Source: Amycolatopsis eburnea (GTDB lineage: Bacteria > Actinomycetota > Actinomycetes > Mycobacteriales > Pseudonocardiaceae). From it: 64,000 nucleotides of DNA. Below the pieces are notes generated by a model that was not told where the DNA came from, searched no databases, and was given only the letters and a program-made list of their open reading frames with translations. The stretch covers positions 186,001 to 250,000 of the forward strand of contig NZ_RSEC01000062.1 in NCBI RefSeq assembly GCF_003937945.1, written 5' to 3'. The translations under genes were made by a program, and so were the position numbers. This document shows positions 37,860 through 46,671 of this stretch, piece by piece; the first letter of the stretch is position 1; each line of letters begins with the position of its first letter.

Positions 37860-38800
37860 TCGCCCTTCCCCAGGGCCAGCAGGCTCACCAGGTCGTAGGC
37901 GACGTGGGAGGCCGCGATGGCGGTGATCTCGGCGTGGTCGTAGGCCGGGGCCAGCTCGACGACGTCCGCGCCGACCAGGTTGAGGTCACGCAGCCCGCGC
38001 AGGATTTCCAGGAGTTCGCGGCTGGTCATCCCGCCGGCCTCGGGGGTGCCGGTGCCGGGCGCGTGCGCAGGGTCGAGCACGTCGATGTCGACCGAGACGT
38101 ACAGCGGCCGGTCGCCGATGCGCTGACGCAGCGCGTCCACGGTCTCCGTGACGCCGCGGCGCAGGACGTCGCCGGAGGTGACGATGCCGAAGCCGAGGCG
38201 GCGGTCCTCTTCGAGGTCGCGCTTGCCGTACAGCGGCCCGCGAGTGCCCACATGCGACAGTGCGCTCGTGTCCAGGATCCCTTCCTCGGACGCCCGCCGG
38301 AACGGGGTGCCGTGGGTGTAGGGCTCGCCGAAGTAGGTGTCCCAGGTGTCCAGGTGCGCGTCGAAGTGCAGCAGGGCGACGGGTCCGTGCTTCTTGGCCG
38401 CGGCGCGCAGCAGCGGCAGCGCGATGGTGTGGTCGCCGCCGACGGTGACCAGCCGCGTCCCGTCCGCCTGCAGTGCTTCGGCTTCCTGCTGCAGCGTTTC
38501 GATCGCTTCGCCGATGTTGAACGGGTTGACCGCGATGTCGCCCGCGTCGACGACCTGCTTCTCCTCGAACGGCGAAATGTCCAGCTCGGGGTGGTAGGGC
38601 CGCAGCAGCCGGCTCGCCTCGCGGACGGCGGCCGGGCCGAACCGCGCGCCGGGCCGGTAGGACACGCCGGAGTCGAAGGGCACCCCGACGACGGCGACGT
38701 CGGCGCGCTCGACCTGGTCGATCCGCGGCAGCCGCGCGAAGGTCGCGAACCCGGCGAACCGGGGGACGCGCGACGAGTCGAGGGGTCCGATGTTAGGCAC
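37856..38800 (-). CDS. Ureohydrolase, agmatinase or guanidinobutyrase (SpeB/GbuA family)
   Basis: This 314-aa arginase-superfamily enzyme hydrolyses a guanidino compound to an amine and urea with a binuclear Mn centre. All metal ligands are present: H124 in GGDHT, D147/H149/D151 in HFDAHLDTWD, and D238/D240 in SVDIDVLDPAHAPG. The loop YRPGARFGPAAVREASR is usual for agmatinases, guanidinobutyrases and guanidinopropionases. The context (ThDP decarboxylase, aldehyde dehydrogenase, no arginine decarboxylase) favours 4-guanidinobutyrate over agmatine. The start is GTG at 38800, which overlaps the symporter stop by eight bases. Its stop overlaps the ThDP gene start. Confidence 0.9.
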   Translation of the reverse strand: MPNIGPLDSSRVPRFAGFATFARLPRIDQVERADVAVVGVPFDSGVSYRPGARFGPAAVREASRLLRPYHPELDISPFEEKQVVDAGDIAVNPFNIGEAIETLQQEAEALQADGTRLVTVGGDHTIALPLLRAAAKKHGPVALLHFDAHLDTWDTYFGEPYTHGTPFRRASEEGILDTSALSHVGTRGPLYGKRDLEEDRRLGFGIVTSGDVLRRGVTETVDALRQRIGDRPLYVSVDIDVLDPAHAPGTGTPEAGGMTSRELLEILRGLRDLNLVGADVVELAPAYDHAEITAIAASHVAYDLVSLLALGKGE

Positions 38801-40241
38801 TGGTGGGCTCCTGTTCCCGGTTCGAGATGGGCGTTTCTTCGGCGCCGCTCAGGCGGCGGGTCCAGACGGAGAGGATCGAGTCGGGGGTGCGGGGCGTGGC
38901 GAAGCTGACCGCGAGGTAGACGACCAGGCTCGTGCCGAGGCCCCAGTAGATCGGGGTGTTGGCGTCGACGCCGTCGATGATCATGAACGCGAGGACCGAG
39001 ATCGTGCCGGCCACCATCGACGCGTACGCGCCTTGGCGGGTGCCGCGCTTCCAGAACAGCGCGCCGACGATCGCGACGAGCAGGCCGCCGACCAGGATGT
39101 CGTAGGCGATGGTGAGCGCGTTGACGACGTCGTCGACGACCATCGCGATGGCGATGGCGATCAGCCCGAGCACCAGCGTGGCGATCCGGTTGCGGCTGAC
39201 CTCGCCGCCCTTCTTCAGGCCCAGCTTGGTCAGCAGGTCCGACGTCGTCGTGGTGGCGCAGGCGATCAGTGCGCCGCTGGCGGTCGACATCATCGCCGAC
39301 AGCGCGGCGGCCAGCACCAGGCCGCGGACGCCGGTCGGGAGCAGGCGCTCGACGATCGTCGCGAAGGCGTCCTGCGCGCTGGCGAGGTCCGGGTACAGCG
39401 TGTGCGCCGCGGTGCCGATCAGGGCGCCGGCCAGGCCGTAGACCAGGCAGTAGACGCCGGAGGTGATGCCGCCGGACGTCGCGATCCCCGGCGTGCGGGC
39501 GGTGAACACGCGCTGCCAGATGTCCTGGCCGATGAGCAGGCCGAAGGTGTAGATGACGAAGTAGGTGATGATCGTGTCGGTGCCGATCGAGGTGAAGCTG
39601 AAGAAGCTCGCGTCGAGCTTCTCGCTCATGCCGGAGAAGCCGCCGGCCGAGCTGATCGCGACCGGCAGCAGGATCGCCAGGATGCCGATGGTCTTGATGA
39701 CGAACTGGGCGATGTCGGTGAGCGTGATCGACCACATGCCGCCGAGCACCGAGTACAGGACGACGATCGAGCCGCCGACCGCGATCCCGGCCCAGTTCGG
39801 CAGGTCGAAGAGCACCTTGAAGATGGTCGCGAAGGCCAGCGTCGAGGTGACGGTCAGCATCAGCGTGTAGCCCCACATGACCACGCCGGACACCTTGCTG
39901 GTGCGGCCGCCGTAGCGCAGGTCGAGCATCTCGCCGACGGTGTAGACCTTGAGCTTCACCAGCCGGCGCGCGAACAGCGTGTGCAGCACGAGGATGCCGA
40001 CGCCGATGCTGACGACCAGCCACATGCCGGAGATGCCGAACTTGTAGCCGAGCTTCACGCCGCCGACGGTGGACGCGCCGCCGAGGACGACGGCCGACAT
40101 CGTGCCGGAGTACATGAACCAGCCCAGCCGCCGCCCGGCGACGAGGTAGTCGGACTTCGTCTTCGCGAGCCGGAGGCCGTACCAGCCGACCCCGATCATG
40201 CCCGCGATGTACAGCGCGATCACCGCGTAGTCGCCGGTCAC
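38793..40241 (-). CDS. Sodium:solute symporter (SSS family)
   Basis: This 482-aa transporter has about thirteen transmembrane helices and SSS hallmarks: DYLVAGRRLGWFMYSGTMSA, TVGEMLDLRYGGR, GGMWSITLTDIAQFVIK in the sodium-site region, and ALSAMMSTASGALIACA. It is the first gene of the operon with the ureohydrolase, ThDP enzyme, ALDH and NCS1 permease. GTG start at 40241. Its substrate is probably the compound degraded by that operon, an arginine or guanidino acid by inference. It is divergent from the PucR-type regulator, whose product likely binds the 97-bp space. Confidence 0.88.
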   Translation of the reverse strand: MTGDYAVIALYIAGMIGVGWYGLRLAKTKSDYLVAGRRLGWFMYSGTMSAVVLGGASTVGGVKLGYKFGISGMWLVVSIGVGILVLHTLFARRLVKLKVYTVGEMLDLRYGGRTSKVSGVVMWGYTLMLTVTSTLAFATIFKVLFDLPNWAGIAVGGSIVVLYSVLGGMWSITLTDIAQFVIKTIGILAILLPVAISSAGGFSGMSEKLDASFFSFTSIGTDTIITYFVIYTFGLLIGQDIWQRVFTARTPGIATSGGITSGVYCLVYGLAGALIGTAAHTLYPDLASAQDAFATIVERLLPTGVRGLVLAAALSAMMSTASGALIACATTTTSDLLTKLGLKKGGEVSRNRIATLVLGLIAIAIAMVVDDVVNALTIAYDILVGGLLVAIVGALFWKRGTRQGAYASMVAGTISVLAFMIIDGVDANTPIYWGLGTSLVVYLAVSFATPRTPDSILSVWTRRLSGAEETPISNREQEPTSA

Positions 40242-40338
40242 GGTGTCCTCCTCACGTCGTTTCGGGACACCGTAGGTTCGCCCGCCACCGCTGCGGCATG
40301 GGATGATTCATCTCCATGTCGACCTCGGCGGGGATGAA

Positions 40339-41841
40339 ATGACCTCGATCACGGATGTGCTGTCCACGGAAGTGAATGTCCCGTTACGGGACGTGGTCGG
40401 CAACCGGGAGCTCGCGCTCCACGTCGTCCCGGAAACCCTGCGGCCGGGCGCCCTGGACGCGCCGGTGCGCTGGGCGCACGTCAGCGAGCTGCAGGACCCC
40501 GCGCCCTACTTGGTGGGCGGCGAGCTGATCCTCACCGCAGGGGTCAACCTGCCGGAGCGGATCGACCGGTACGTGCGCGGGCTGCGCGACGCCGGCGTGA
40601 CGGCGCTGGGGTTCGGCCTCACCCCGACGGTGTTCGAGACGCTGCCGGAGCCGCTGCGCCGGGCGTGCGCGCGGCACGGGCTGCCGCTGCTGGTGGTGCC
40701 GACGCGGACGCCGTTCCTGGCGGTCAACCGGGCGGTGTCGGTCGCGCTGACCGAGGCCGGCCAGCGCGAGCAGCGGCGGATCACCGCGGCCCGCGAGACG
40801 CTGACCCGCGCGGCGGGCGGCGGGCTGGGCGAGCTGACGTCGTCGCTGGCCGCGCAGCTGCGGGCGTGGGTCGCGCTGGTCGGCGCCGGCGACGTCCTGG
40901 CCTCGGCGCACGACGCGCCGGCGCCGCTGCCGCCGCAGGTGCGCGACCTGGTGGCGACGGTGCGCGCGGGCAGCGGCATCCGCAGCGCGACCACCGAGGT
41001 GGACGGCGGGTTCGTGGTGGTCCAGCCGGTGTACCCGCAGGCGACGGCGTCGCACCTGGTGGTGGTCGGCAGGCCCCGGCGCTTCGACGGCGCCGAGCGG
41101 GCGATCCTGGCGGTCGGCGCGGCGCTGCTCGGCCTGGTCGGCCGCGCCGGCTCGGACGCGGCCGAACTGGGGGCGGCGGCCACCGGCCTGCTGCTCGGCC
41201 GGACGTCGCCCGCCGAGGTGGCCCGGTCGCTGCTGGGGTCGGAGGTGGTCCGGCTGGTCGCCGGGGCGGCGTACCGGCGCGGGCCGGACGAGGTGGCCCA
41301 GCGCCCGGACTGGCTGCGGGCGCGGCTGGACACGCCGCTGGTCTCGGTGCTGCCCGGGCCGGCGTTCGTGGCCGTCGCCGGGGACGTCTCGCGGCCGGTG
41401 CTGGAGGACCTGCGCGAGCACGGCTGGCTGGCGGCCGTGGGTTCGCCGGTGCCCGCTTCCCGGGCGGCGTCGGCCGGGGCGGAGGTGGAGCTGCTGCTGG
41501 CGCGGGCCCGGGCGCTGGGCCGTCCGGTGGTGGCGGAAACCGGCGCGGCGGACTTCTACGCGCTGCTGCCGCCGGACGCTTCCCGGAGCTTCGCGGAGAA
41601 GACCCTGGCGCCGCTGGTGGCCCTCGACGAAGCCGGTGACCGGGCGCTGGTGCTGACGTTGCGGACGTGGCTGGCCCACCACGGCGGCTGGGAACCGACA
41701 GCCGCGGAGCTGGGCGTGCACCGCAACAGCGTCCGGCACCGGATCGCCCAGGTCGAACGGGCGTTGGGCGTCGATCTGGCGGACCCGGAGACCCGGATGC
41801 GGCTGTGGTTCGCCCTGCGTTGGGCCACGCCTGGTCCTTAA
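40339..41841 (+). CDS. PucR-family transcriptional regulator
   Basis: This 500-aa regulator has an N-terminal PucR domain (LRDVVGNRELALHVVP, WAHVSELQDPAPYLVGGELILTAG at ~40-80) that senses small nitrogenous ligands. A GGDEF-related middle region follows. The C-terminal PucR_2 helix-turn-helix is TWLAHHGGWEPTAAELGVHRNSVRHRI. PucR proteins typically control purine, allantoin or amine catabolism. Divergence from the symporter operon suggests it is the local activator. ATG at 40339 follows GGCGGGGATGAA. ATG at 40303 would add twelve unlikely residues. A TAGGTT hexamer at 40272-40277 could be its -10. Confidence 0.9.
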   Translation: MTSITDVLSTEVNVPLRDVVGNRELALHVVPETLRPGALDAPVRWAHVSELQDPAPYLVGGELILTAGVNLPERIDRYVRGLRDAGVTALGFGLTPTVFETLPEPLRRACARHGLPLLVVPTRTPFLAVNRAVSVALTEAGQREQRRITAARETLTRAAGGGLGELTSSLAAQLRAWVALVGAGDVLASAHDAPAPLPPQVRDLVATVRAGSGIRSATTEVDGGFVVVQPVYPQATASHLVVVGRPRRFDGAERAILAVGAALLGLVGRAGSDAAELGAAATGLLLGRTSPAEVARSLLGSEVVRLVAGAAYRRGPDEVAQRPDWLRARLDTPLVSVLPGPAFVAVAGDVSRPVLEDLREHGWLAAVGSPVPASRAASAGAEVELLLARARALGRPVVAETGAADFYALLPPDASRSFAEKTLAPLVALDEAGDRALVLTLRTWLAHHGGWEPTAAELGVHRNSVRHRIAQVERALGVDLADPETRMRLWFALRWATPGP

Positions 41842-41876
41842 AGGGCACTCTCAGGAAAATATGGGATTGTGGGCTC

Positions 41877-42554
41877 GTGCGAGTTTTGGTAGTCGAGGAC
41901 GAAGAACCCCTGGCCGACGCGATCGCCCGTGGCCTGCGCCGCGAAGGCATGGCCGTGGACGTGGCGCTCACCGGTGACGATGGGCACGAGAAGGCCGCCG
42001 TCACGCGGTACGACGTCGTGCTGCTGGACCGCGACCTGCCCGGGATGTCCGGTGACGAGCTGTGCCGCGAGATCGTCGCGTCCGGGGAGCTGACCCGGGT
42101 GCTGATGCTCACCGCGAGCAGTTCGGTGTCCGACCGCGTCGACGGGCTGTCCCTCGGCGCCGACGACTACCTCGCGAAGCCGTTCGCCTTCCCCGAGCTG
42201 GTCGCCCGCGTCCGGGCGCTCGGCCGCCGCGCCACGCCGGCCGCGCCGCCGCTGCTCACCGCCGGGGACGTCGAGCTGGACCCGGCCAAACGCACGGTCC
42301 GCCGGGCGAGCGGGCCGGTCGAGCTGACGCGCAAGGAGTTCGGTGTCCTCGAGGTGCTGCTGTCGGCCGCCGGGTCCGTCGTCAGCAGCGAAGAGCTGCT
42401 CGAACGGGTGTGGGACGAGAACGCCGACCCGTTCACCACGACCGTCCGGGTCACCGTCATGACGCTGCGCAAGAAGCTCGGCGAGCCGGGGATCATCGAG
42501 ACCGTCGTCGGCTCCGGGTACCGGGTGCCGGAGCCCGGCGCGCCACGCGCGTGA
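41877..42554 (+). CDS. OmpR-family two-component response regulator
   Basis: This 225-aa regulator has a receiver domain (acid pocket E7-D8, phospho-acceptor D51 in LLDRDLPGMSG, T79, K101 in DDYLAKPF) and a winged-helix DNA-binding domain from ~130 (ELTRKEFGVLEVLL, DPFTTTVRVTVMTLRKKLG, VVGSGYRVPE). It starts with GTG at 41877 after a short 35-bp gap from the pucR stop. GTGA overlap couples it to the kinase gene. The target is unknown. Close homologues in actinomycetes include CutR/TcrA-like regulators, but the specific family could not be fixed. Confidence 0.92.
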   Translation: MRVLVVEDEEPLADAIARGLRREGMAVDVALTGDDGHEKAAVTRYDVVLLDRDLPGMSGDELCREIVASGELTRVLMLTASSSVSDRVDGLSLGADDYLAKPFAFPELVARVRALGRRATPAAPPLLTAGDVELDPAKRTVRRASGPVELTRKEFGVLEVLLSAAGSVVSSEELLERVWDENADPFTTTVRVTVMTLRKKLGEPGIIETVVGSGYRVPEPGAPRA

Positions 42555-43675
42555 ACCTGCCGGGCACCCGCAGCCTCCGCGCCCGGATCACCCTGCTGGC
42601 GACCGTGCTGGTCGCCGTCGTCAGCCTGCTGCTGCTCTGGCTGGCCTGGACGCTGGTGCGGGATTCGCTCGACGCGGTGCCGCGGATGCCGCCGGGCAGC
42701 ACGGTGGTCGTCGACGGCGTCACGGTCGACGCCTCGACGCTCGCCGAGTCCCTGCGGGTGCACGCCCGCAACCGGATGCTGCTGTTCGGGTCGATCGCGT
42801 TCCTCTTCGTGGTGGCGGCCGCGGCGATCCTCGCCTGGACGTTCACCTCCCGCGTCCTGCTGCCGCTGCGCGAGATCACCGGCACCGCGCGGCGGCTGTC
42901 GGTCGAGTCGCTGGGGGAGCGGATCGGCGAGGTGCGCCCGCGCGACGAGCTGGCCGTGCTGGCGGAGACGTTCGACGACATGCTCGACCGGCTCCAGGCC
43001 GCGTTCGACGCCCAGCGGCGCTTCGTCGCGAACGCGAGCCACGAGCTGAGGACGCCGTTGTCGGTGATCCGCACGGAACTCGACGTCACCCTCGCCGACG
43101 ACGACGCCGACGAAGCCGAGCTGCGCCGGATGGGCGGGGTGGTCCGCGACGCGACCGAGCGCGCCGGTCAGCTGGTGAACTCGCTGCTGCTGCTGGCCCG
43201 CACCGACGGCGCCGGGCTGGGCGTGCGCGAGCCGGTCGACCTGGCCGTCGTGGTCGACCGGGCCTGGCGCGCGGTGCACCGCGAAGCCGAGCACCGCGGC
43301 ATTCAGGCGTCGTTCACCACGCCGCCGGCGCCGGCGTTCGGCGACCCGGCGCTGCTGGAACGGATCGCGGGCAACCTGCTGGAGAACGCGGTCCGCCACA
43401 ACGTCGAAGGCGGCTGGCTGGACGTCGTGACCCAGTCCGGGCCGCGGTGGTCGACGCTGCGGGTCCGGTCGTCGGGCGGCCTGGTGGACCCGGCGACGGT
43501 GGCGGAGCTGTTCGAGCCGTTCCGCCGAGCCGGTGTCGCGCGGACCGCCCGCCACGGCGCCGGGCTGGGGCTGTCGATCGTCCGGGCGGCGGTCCAGGCG
43601 CACGGCGGGAACGTGGCGGCGGAGCCGATCGTGGGCGGCGGCCTGGCGGTGACGGTGCACCTCCCCGTCCGCTGA
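42551..43675 (+). CDS. Two-component sensor histidine kinase
   Basis: This 374-aa partner of the preceding regulator has two transmembrane helices (~13-35 and ~76-98) that enclose a short 40-residue outside loop, then HAMP (~99-150). The dimerisation/phosphoacceptor helix carries H164 in NASHELRTPLSVI. A HATPase_c domain has NLLENAVRHN (N box) and HGAGLGLSIVRAAVQAHGG (G box). The small loop suggests sensing within or at the membrane. It is translationally coupled to the regulator. An intergenic block full of repeats follows. Confidence 0.93.
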   Translation: MNLPGTRSLRARITLLATVLVAVVSLLLLWLAWTLVRDSLDAVPRMPPGSTVVVDGVTVDASTLAESLRVHARNRMLLFGSIAFLFVVAAAAILAWTFTSRVLLPLREITGTARRLSVESLGERIGEVRPRDELAVLAETFDDMLDRLQAAFDAQRRFVANASHELRTPLSVIRTELDVTLADDDADEAELRRMGGVVRDATERAGQLVNSLLLLARTDGAGLGVREPVDLAVVVDRAWRAVHREAEHRGIQASFTTPPAPAFGDPALLERIAGNLLENAVRHNVEGGWLDVVTQSGPRWSTLRVRSSGGLVDPATVAELFEPFRRAGVARTARHGAGLGLSIVRAAVQAHGGNVAAEPIVGGGLAVTVHLPVR

Positions 43676-43679
43676 AGAC

Positions 43680-43710
43680 CTCGTGAGTGTTCAGTCGGGT
43701 TCTGGCGAAC
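43680..43710. repeat. Half copy of the GTGAGTGTTCAGT hairpin repeat
   Basis: CGTGAGTGTTCAGTCGGGTT right after the kinase stop equals one arm of the hairpin at 43976-44021. Its partner arm is missing here. It begins with TGA in the sequence context seen at gene ends. Confidence 0.6.
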
Positions 43711-43745
43711 GTTCTTTTGCCGACCTGCGTTGTCGCCGGGTGCTG

Positions 43746-43830
43746 GAACGGCCAACTCACCGCCCGCAGCGGCCAACTCGCCGGCAAGGCGGGTGAGTTG
43801 GCCGTTCCGGTTGGCGAGTTGGCCGTCGGG
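43746..43830. repeat. GGCCAACTC/GAGTTGGCC repeat cluster
   Basis: Four copies of a nine-base word (two direct, two inverted) lie within 85 bp. The outer pair extends to a ~19-bp inverted repeat, GAACGGCCAACTCACCGCC at 43746-43764 with its complement at 43788-43807 (one bulged base). The gene-free stretch 43676-44014 contains only such repeats. Confidence 0.65.
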
Positions 43831-43891
43831 GAGGTGTTGTGGCCGGTGGTGCTGCTGGGACTCAAGGGGGGCCGGTGTGCCGGGTCCGGAT

Positions 43892-43947
43892 GCACCCAAT
43901 GTGGCGTTCGGTGCGTCAGACGCAACCAACGCCACATTGGGTGCGTT
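43892..43947. repeat. Two-unit copy of the 33-kb repeat family
   Basis: A perfect 17-bp inverted repeat (43892-43908, GCACCCAATGTGGCGTT; complement 43928-43944) encloses a loop with TGCGT/ACGCA. The words AATGTGG and CACATTGGGTGCG are those of the 33061-33330 array, with GCG in place of GCC. Confidence 0.7.
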
Positions 43948-43975
43948 CCCGGCCGCCGCCGACTCTCCGGGTGGG

Positions 43976-44021
43976 GTCGTGAGTGTTCAGTAGGGTTCTA
44001 ACCCGACTGAACACTCACGAC
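43976..44021. terminator. 22-bp hairpin containing the stop codon of the hydrolase gene
   Basis: Arms 43976-43997 and 44000-44021 are complementary except for one base, forming a long stem with a tiny loop. Arm core GTCGTGAGTGTTCAGT. The minus-strand stop of the hydrolase (44015-44017) lies inside the right arm. It sits between convergent transcription units and is a likely bidirectional terminator. Confidence 0.7.
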
Positions 44022-45082
44022 CCGGCCAGGGCGAGACCGGCGCGGAGGACACCCGCCGCGTGGAGCAGGGCCGCGCGGGCGTCCGGGTCGATGCCGACGC
44101 GGTTCGCGAAGCCGTGCAGCTGGCCCTCGTGCCGCCGGTGCACCAGGGGGACTCCTGCGGCGGCCAGGCGGGCCGCGTAGGCCTCGCCTTCGTCTCGCAG
44201 GAGGTCGAAGCCGCACGTCGCCACGTACGTCGGCGGGAGGCCGTCGAGGGTCTCGTCGTAGGCCACCGACGCGCGGGGATCGGTGTACGAAGCCGGGTCA
44301 CGCAGGTACTGCGCGCGGTACCAGGCCCACTCGTCCCGGTCGAGCCGGAAGCCCGAGCCGAACTGCCGGTGCGATTCCGACTCGCCGAGCGCGTCCGTCG
44401 CCGGGGTCAGCAGGAGGCTGAACGCCGGGCGGGGCAGCTCGCCGCGGGCGGCCGCGTGGGCCACCACCGCCGCCAGGTTGGCGCCGCTGCTGTCGCCGCC
44501 CACCGCGAGCCGGGCCGGGTCGATGCCGAAGTCCGCCGCCCGCGAGTGGACGAAGGCGAACGCCGCCACCGCGTCGGTGGCCGCCGCGGGGAACGGGTGT
44601 TCCGGGGCCAGCCGGTAGCCGATCGACACCACGCGGACGCCGGCCTCCTCGGCCAGCAGGCGGCACGCGCCTTCGTGCGTGTCCAGGCTGCCGAGGACGA
44701 ACCCGCCGCCGTGGAAGTACACGATCGCCGGGCTGGGCGCCGGGACCCCGGCCGGTTCGTAGTGCCGCAGCGGCAATGGGCCGCCGGGGCCGGGCCACGA
44801 CGAGTCGCGCGTCCGGACGCCCGGGCAGATCCCCGCACCCGCGAGCGCGCCCGCCAGGTTCAGCTCGGCCCGGGCCCGCGCGAGGCTGCCGTTCCGGTGC
44901 GGCGCGTCGAACGGCGCGAACCGCGAAACCCGCATCAGCACCTGGGCCGTGAGCACCGGTTGCCGCCCGTCGACCACCACCGGACGGCCAGCGAGCACGC
45001 GCAGCACCGGCGAAGGCAGGCCCAGCAGCCACCGCAACCCGGCCATCACGGCCCGGACGAGGAGCACTCTTCCGTTCAGCAC
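44015..45082 (-). CDS. Alpha/beta hydrolase fold-3 (HSL-type) esterase
   Basis: This ~355-aa protein belongs to the hormone-sensitive-lipase family of esterases. It has the HGGG oxyanion motif (FHGGGFVLGSLDTHEG, 124-127), the nucleophile elbow GGDSSGANLA with S198, acid D297 in GFDLLRDEG, and H323 in LHGFAN. A hydrophobic N-terminal stretch (VLLVRAVMAGLRWLLGL) may be a membrane-associating helix. GTG at 45082 overlaps the end of the PHP gene by seven bases; GTG/ATG codons at 45067, 45049 and 45046 are alternatives. Substrate unknown. Its last codons are within a palindromic hairpin. Confidence 0.85.
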   Translation of the reverse strand: MLNGRVLLVRAVMAGLRWLLGLPSPVLRVLAGRPVVVDGRQPVLTAQVLMRVSRFAPFDAPHRNGSLARARAELNLAGALAGAGICPGVRTRDSSWPGPGGPLPLRHYEPAGVPAPSPAIVYFHGGGFVLGSLDTHEGACRLLAEEAGVRVVSIGYRLAPEHPFPAAATDAVAAFAFVHSRAADFGIDPARLAVGGDSSGANLAAVVAHAAARGELPRPAFSLLLTPATDALGESESHRQFGSGFRLDRDEWAWYRAQYLRDPASYTDPRASVAYDETLDGLPPTYVATCGFDLLRDEGEAYAARLAAAGVPLVHRRHEGQLHGFANRVGIDPDARAALLHAAGVLRAGLALAGS

Positions 45083-46602
45083 ACGTCCACGAAAATCGGG
45101 TTCGCGTACATCCACAAGTCCTCGAAGGGGTTCGCCTGCCCGACGACGTCCGGAGTGGGCTCGGCATCCCCGTTCGATCCGCGGACCCGGGCGTAGAACG
45201 GCGCCCGCACGTTCCGGAAGGTGTGCCGGAAGACGACCTGCCGCCCGGGCGCCCAGCGCGGCTCGAACGACTCCACGACCCGGGTGCCCGGCGCCGTCAT
45301 CGTGTCCGGGTCGGTCACCGGGCCGGTGACCGGTCCCGCGACGACGTCCAGCCGGGCCAGCCGCGGTACCGAGCCGCCGCCGTTGGGTCGCGAAGCCAGC
45401 CGCGCCGAAACCACCAGCGTGACGTCCGAACCGCGCCGCACCCGCAGCCGCCCGCCGAGCGTCGCCGCCGAGCCGCCGCCGTACGCGCCGACGTCGAGCG
45501 CCTGGACCAGGCCGCCGTGCGACAGCCAGATCCGGCCCGCGCGCAGGCCCTCCAGCACCCCTTCGAGACTGCGCCGCGTCACGCCGACGTGCGTCCGGCT
45601 GAACTCGCCGGGGAAGAAGTCGGCGTACGGCGGGGCCAGCTGCGGGACGCCGCTGTCGACCGGGTCCGGGTACTTGCTGTGCGTGTCGTACCAGTCACCG
45701 GCGACCGGCGGGCGGACCAGCGTGTCGCCGCGGTTGTAGTGCGAATCGGAGTTCGTGGTGATCCACCACGGCTTGCCCTCGGCGAGCAGCGAGTCCCAGA
45801 GCCCGCCGACCTTCGCCGTCGACCAGTCCCAGCCGCCGAACGTCCGGTACGCCTCGGCGGGGTAGCCCGGCCACGAGTTCGGGCCCGCGCTGTTGGCGTA
45901 GCCGCCGCGCGCGCCGCCGTTGCCGAGCGGCTTCGGGAAGCCGTCGGCCTGCGCGCCGGGCGCGCCCTCCATGCCGATCACGATGTGCGGGGCGGCGTCG
46001 CGGTAGGCGCGCAGCTCGTGCGGGGCGACGCGGCCGTTGCGCAGCGGGTGGTTGATCAGCACGACCGGCGCGTGGATCCGCTTCGCCTGTTCCTCCGAAG
46101 CCAGCCAGCGCAACGCCCGCAGCGCGAGCGCCTCGTTCGCCGGGTCCGACGCCTCGGAGTTCGTCAGCCGCCAGTCGAAGGTCCGCTCGAACTCACGCAG
46201 TTTCGCGGCCTGGTCGGCGCCGGCCTGGAAGAACACGGTCGCGTGCTCGGCACCCGGGACGTTCCACTCCATGCCGTGCCACAGCAGCAGTTCCGGGTAC
46301 TTCCGCCGGGCGGCGAGGAAATCGGCCTCGGTGGGCTCGACCGACACCTTCTCGTGCTCGGCGTGGCCGTGGTCGGTGAAGACGATCCAGTCGGCGCCGT
46401 GCGCCCGCCCGCCGGCCGCGATCTGCTCGATCCGGTACATCGCGTCGTAGGAGTACTGGCTGTGCGTGTGGTGATCGCCCACCAGCCACTGGTAGCGGCC
46501 GCACAATCGGCTCAGATCGACGTCGAGGTCGGGGAGGGGGAGTCCCGCGGCGGCGGCCGCGAGCCCGGCGCCTTTGAGGAACCGGCGTCTGTCGGTGGTC
46601 AC
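45076..46602 (-). CDS. Tat-exported PHP-domain metal-dependent phosphoesterase
   Basis: This 508-aa protein begins with a twin-arginine signal (DRRRFLKGAGLAAAAAGLP), so it is likely exported folded. A PHP domain follows: GDHHTHSQYS at 42-51, VFTDHGHAEHE, HGMEWNVPG and NSDSHYNRGDT supply the His/Asp metal ligands. The last ~140 residues form a beta-rich extra domain. The general reaction is phosphoester hydrolysis; the substrate outside the cell is unknown. GTG start at 46602. The downstream esterase overlaps it, so the pair may be an operon acting on envelope or extracellular esters. Confidence 0.85.
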   Translation of the reverse strand: MTTDRRRFLKGAGLAAAAAGLPLPDLDVDLSRLCGRYQWLVGDHHTHSQYSYDAMYRIEQIAAGGRAHGADWIVFTDHGHAEHEKVSVEPTEADFLAARRKYPELLLWHGMEWNVPGAEHATVFFQAGADQAAKLREFERTFDWRLTNSEASDPANEALALRALRWLASEEQAKRIHAPVVLINHPLRNGRVAPHELRAYRDAAPHIVIGMEGAPGAQADGFPKPLGNGGARGGYANSAGPNSWPGYPAEAYRTFGGWDWSTAKVGGLWDSLLAEGKPWWITTNSDSHYNRGDTLVRPPVAGDWYDTHSKYPDPVDSGVPQLAPPYADFFPGEFSRTHVGVTRRSLEGVLEGLRAGRIWLSHGGLVQALDVGAYGGGSAATLGGRLRVRRGSDVTLVVSARLASRPNGGGSVPRLARLDVVAGPVTGPVTDPDTMTAPGTRVVESFEPRWAPGRQVVFRHTFRNVRAPFYARVRGSNGDAEPTPDVVGQANPFEDLWMYANPIFVDVC

Positions 46603-46671
46603 GGCGGGACGTTAAGCCGCCGGGGTGAACGCGCGGTGTCCCGGCGGCCAACGTGTGCTGTGATCTTCGGT

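Noticed and set aside
43687..44001. Small plus-strand frames in the 43.7-44.0 kb gap
   Set aside because: The translations follow the repeated words of three palindromic families and show no independent coding character.
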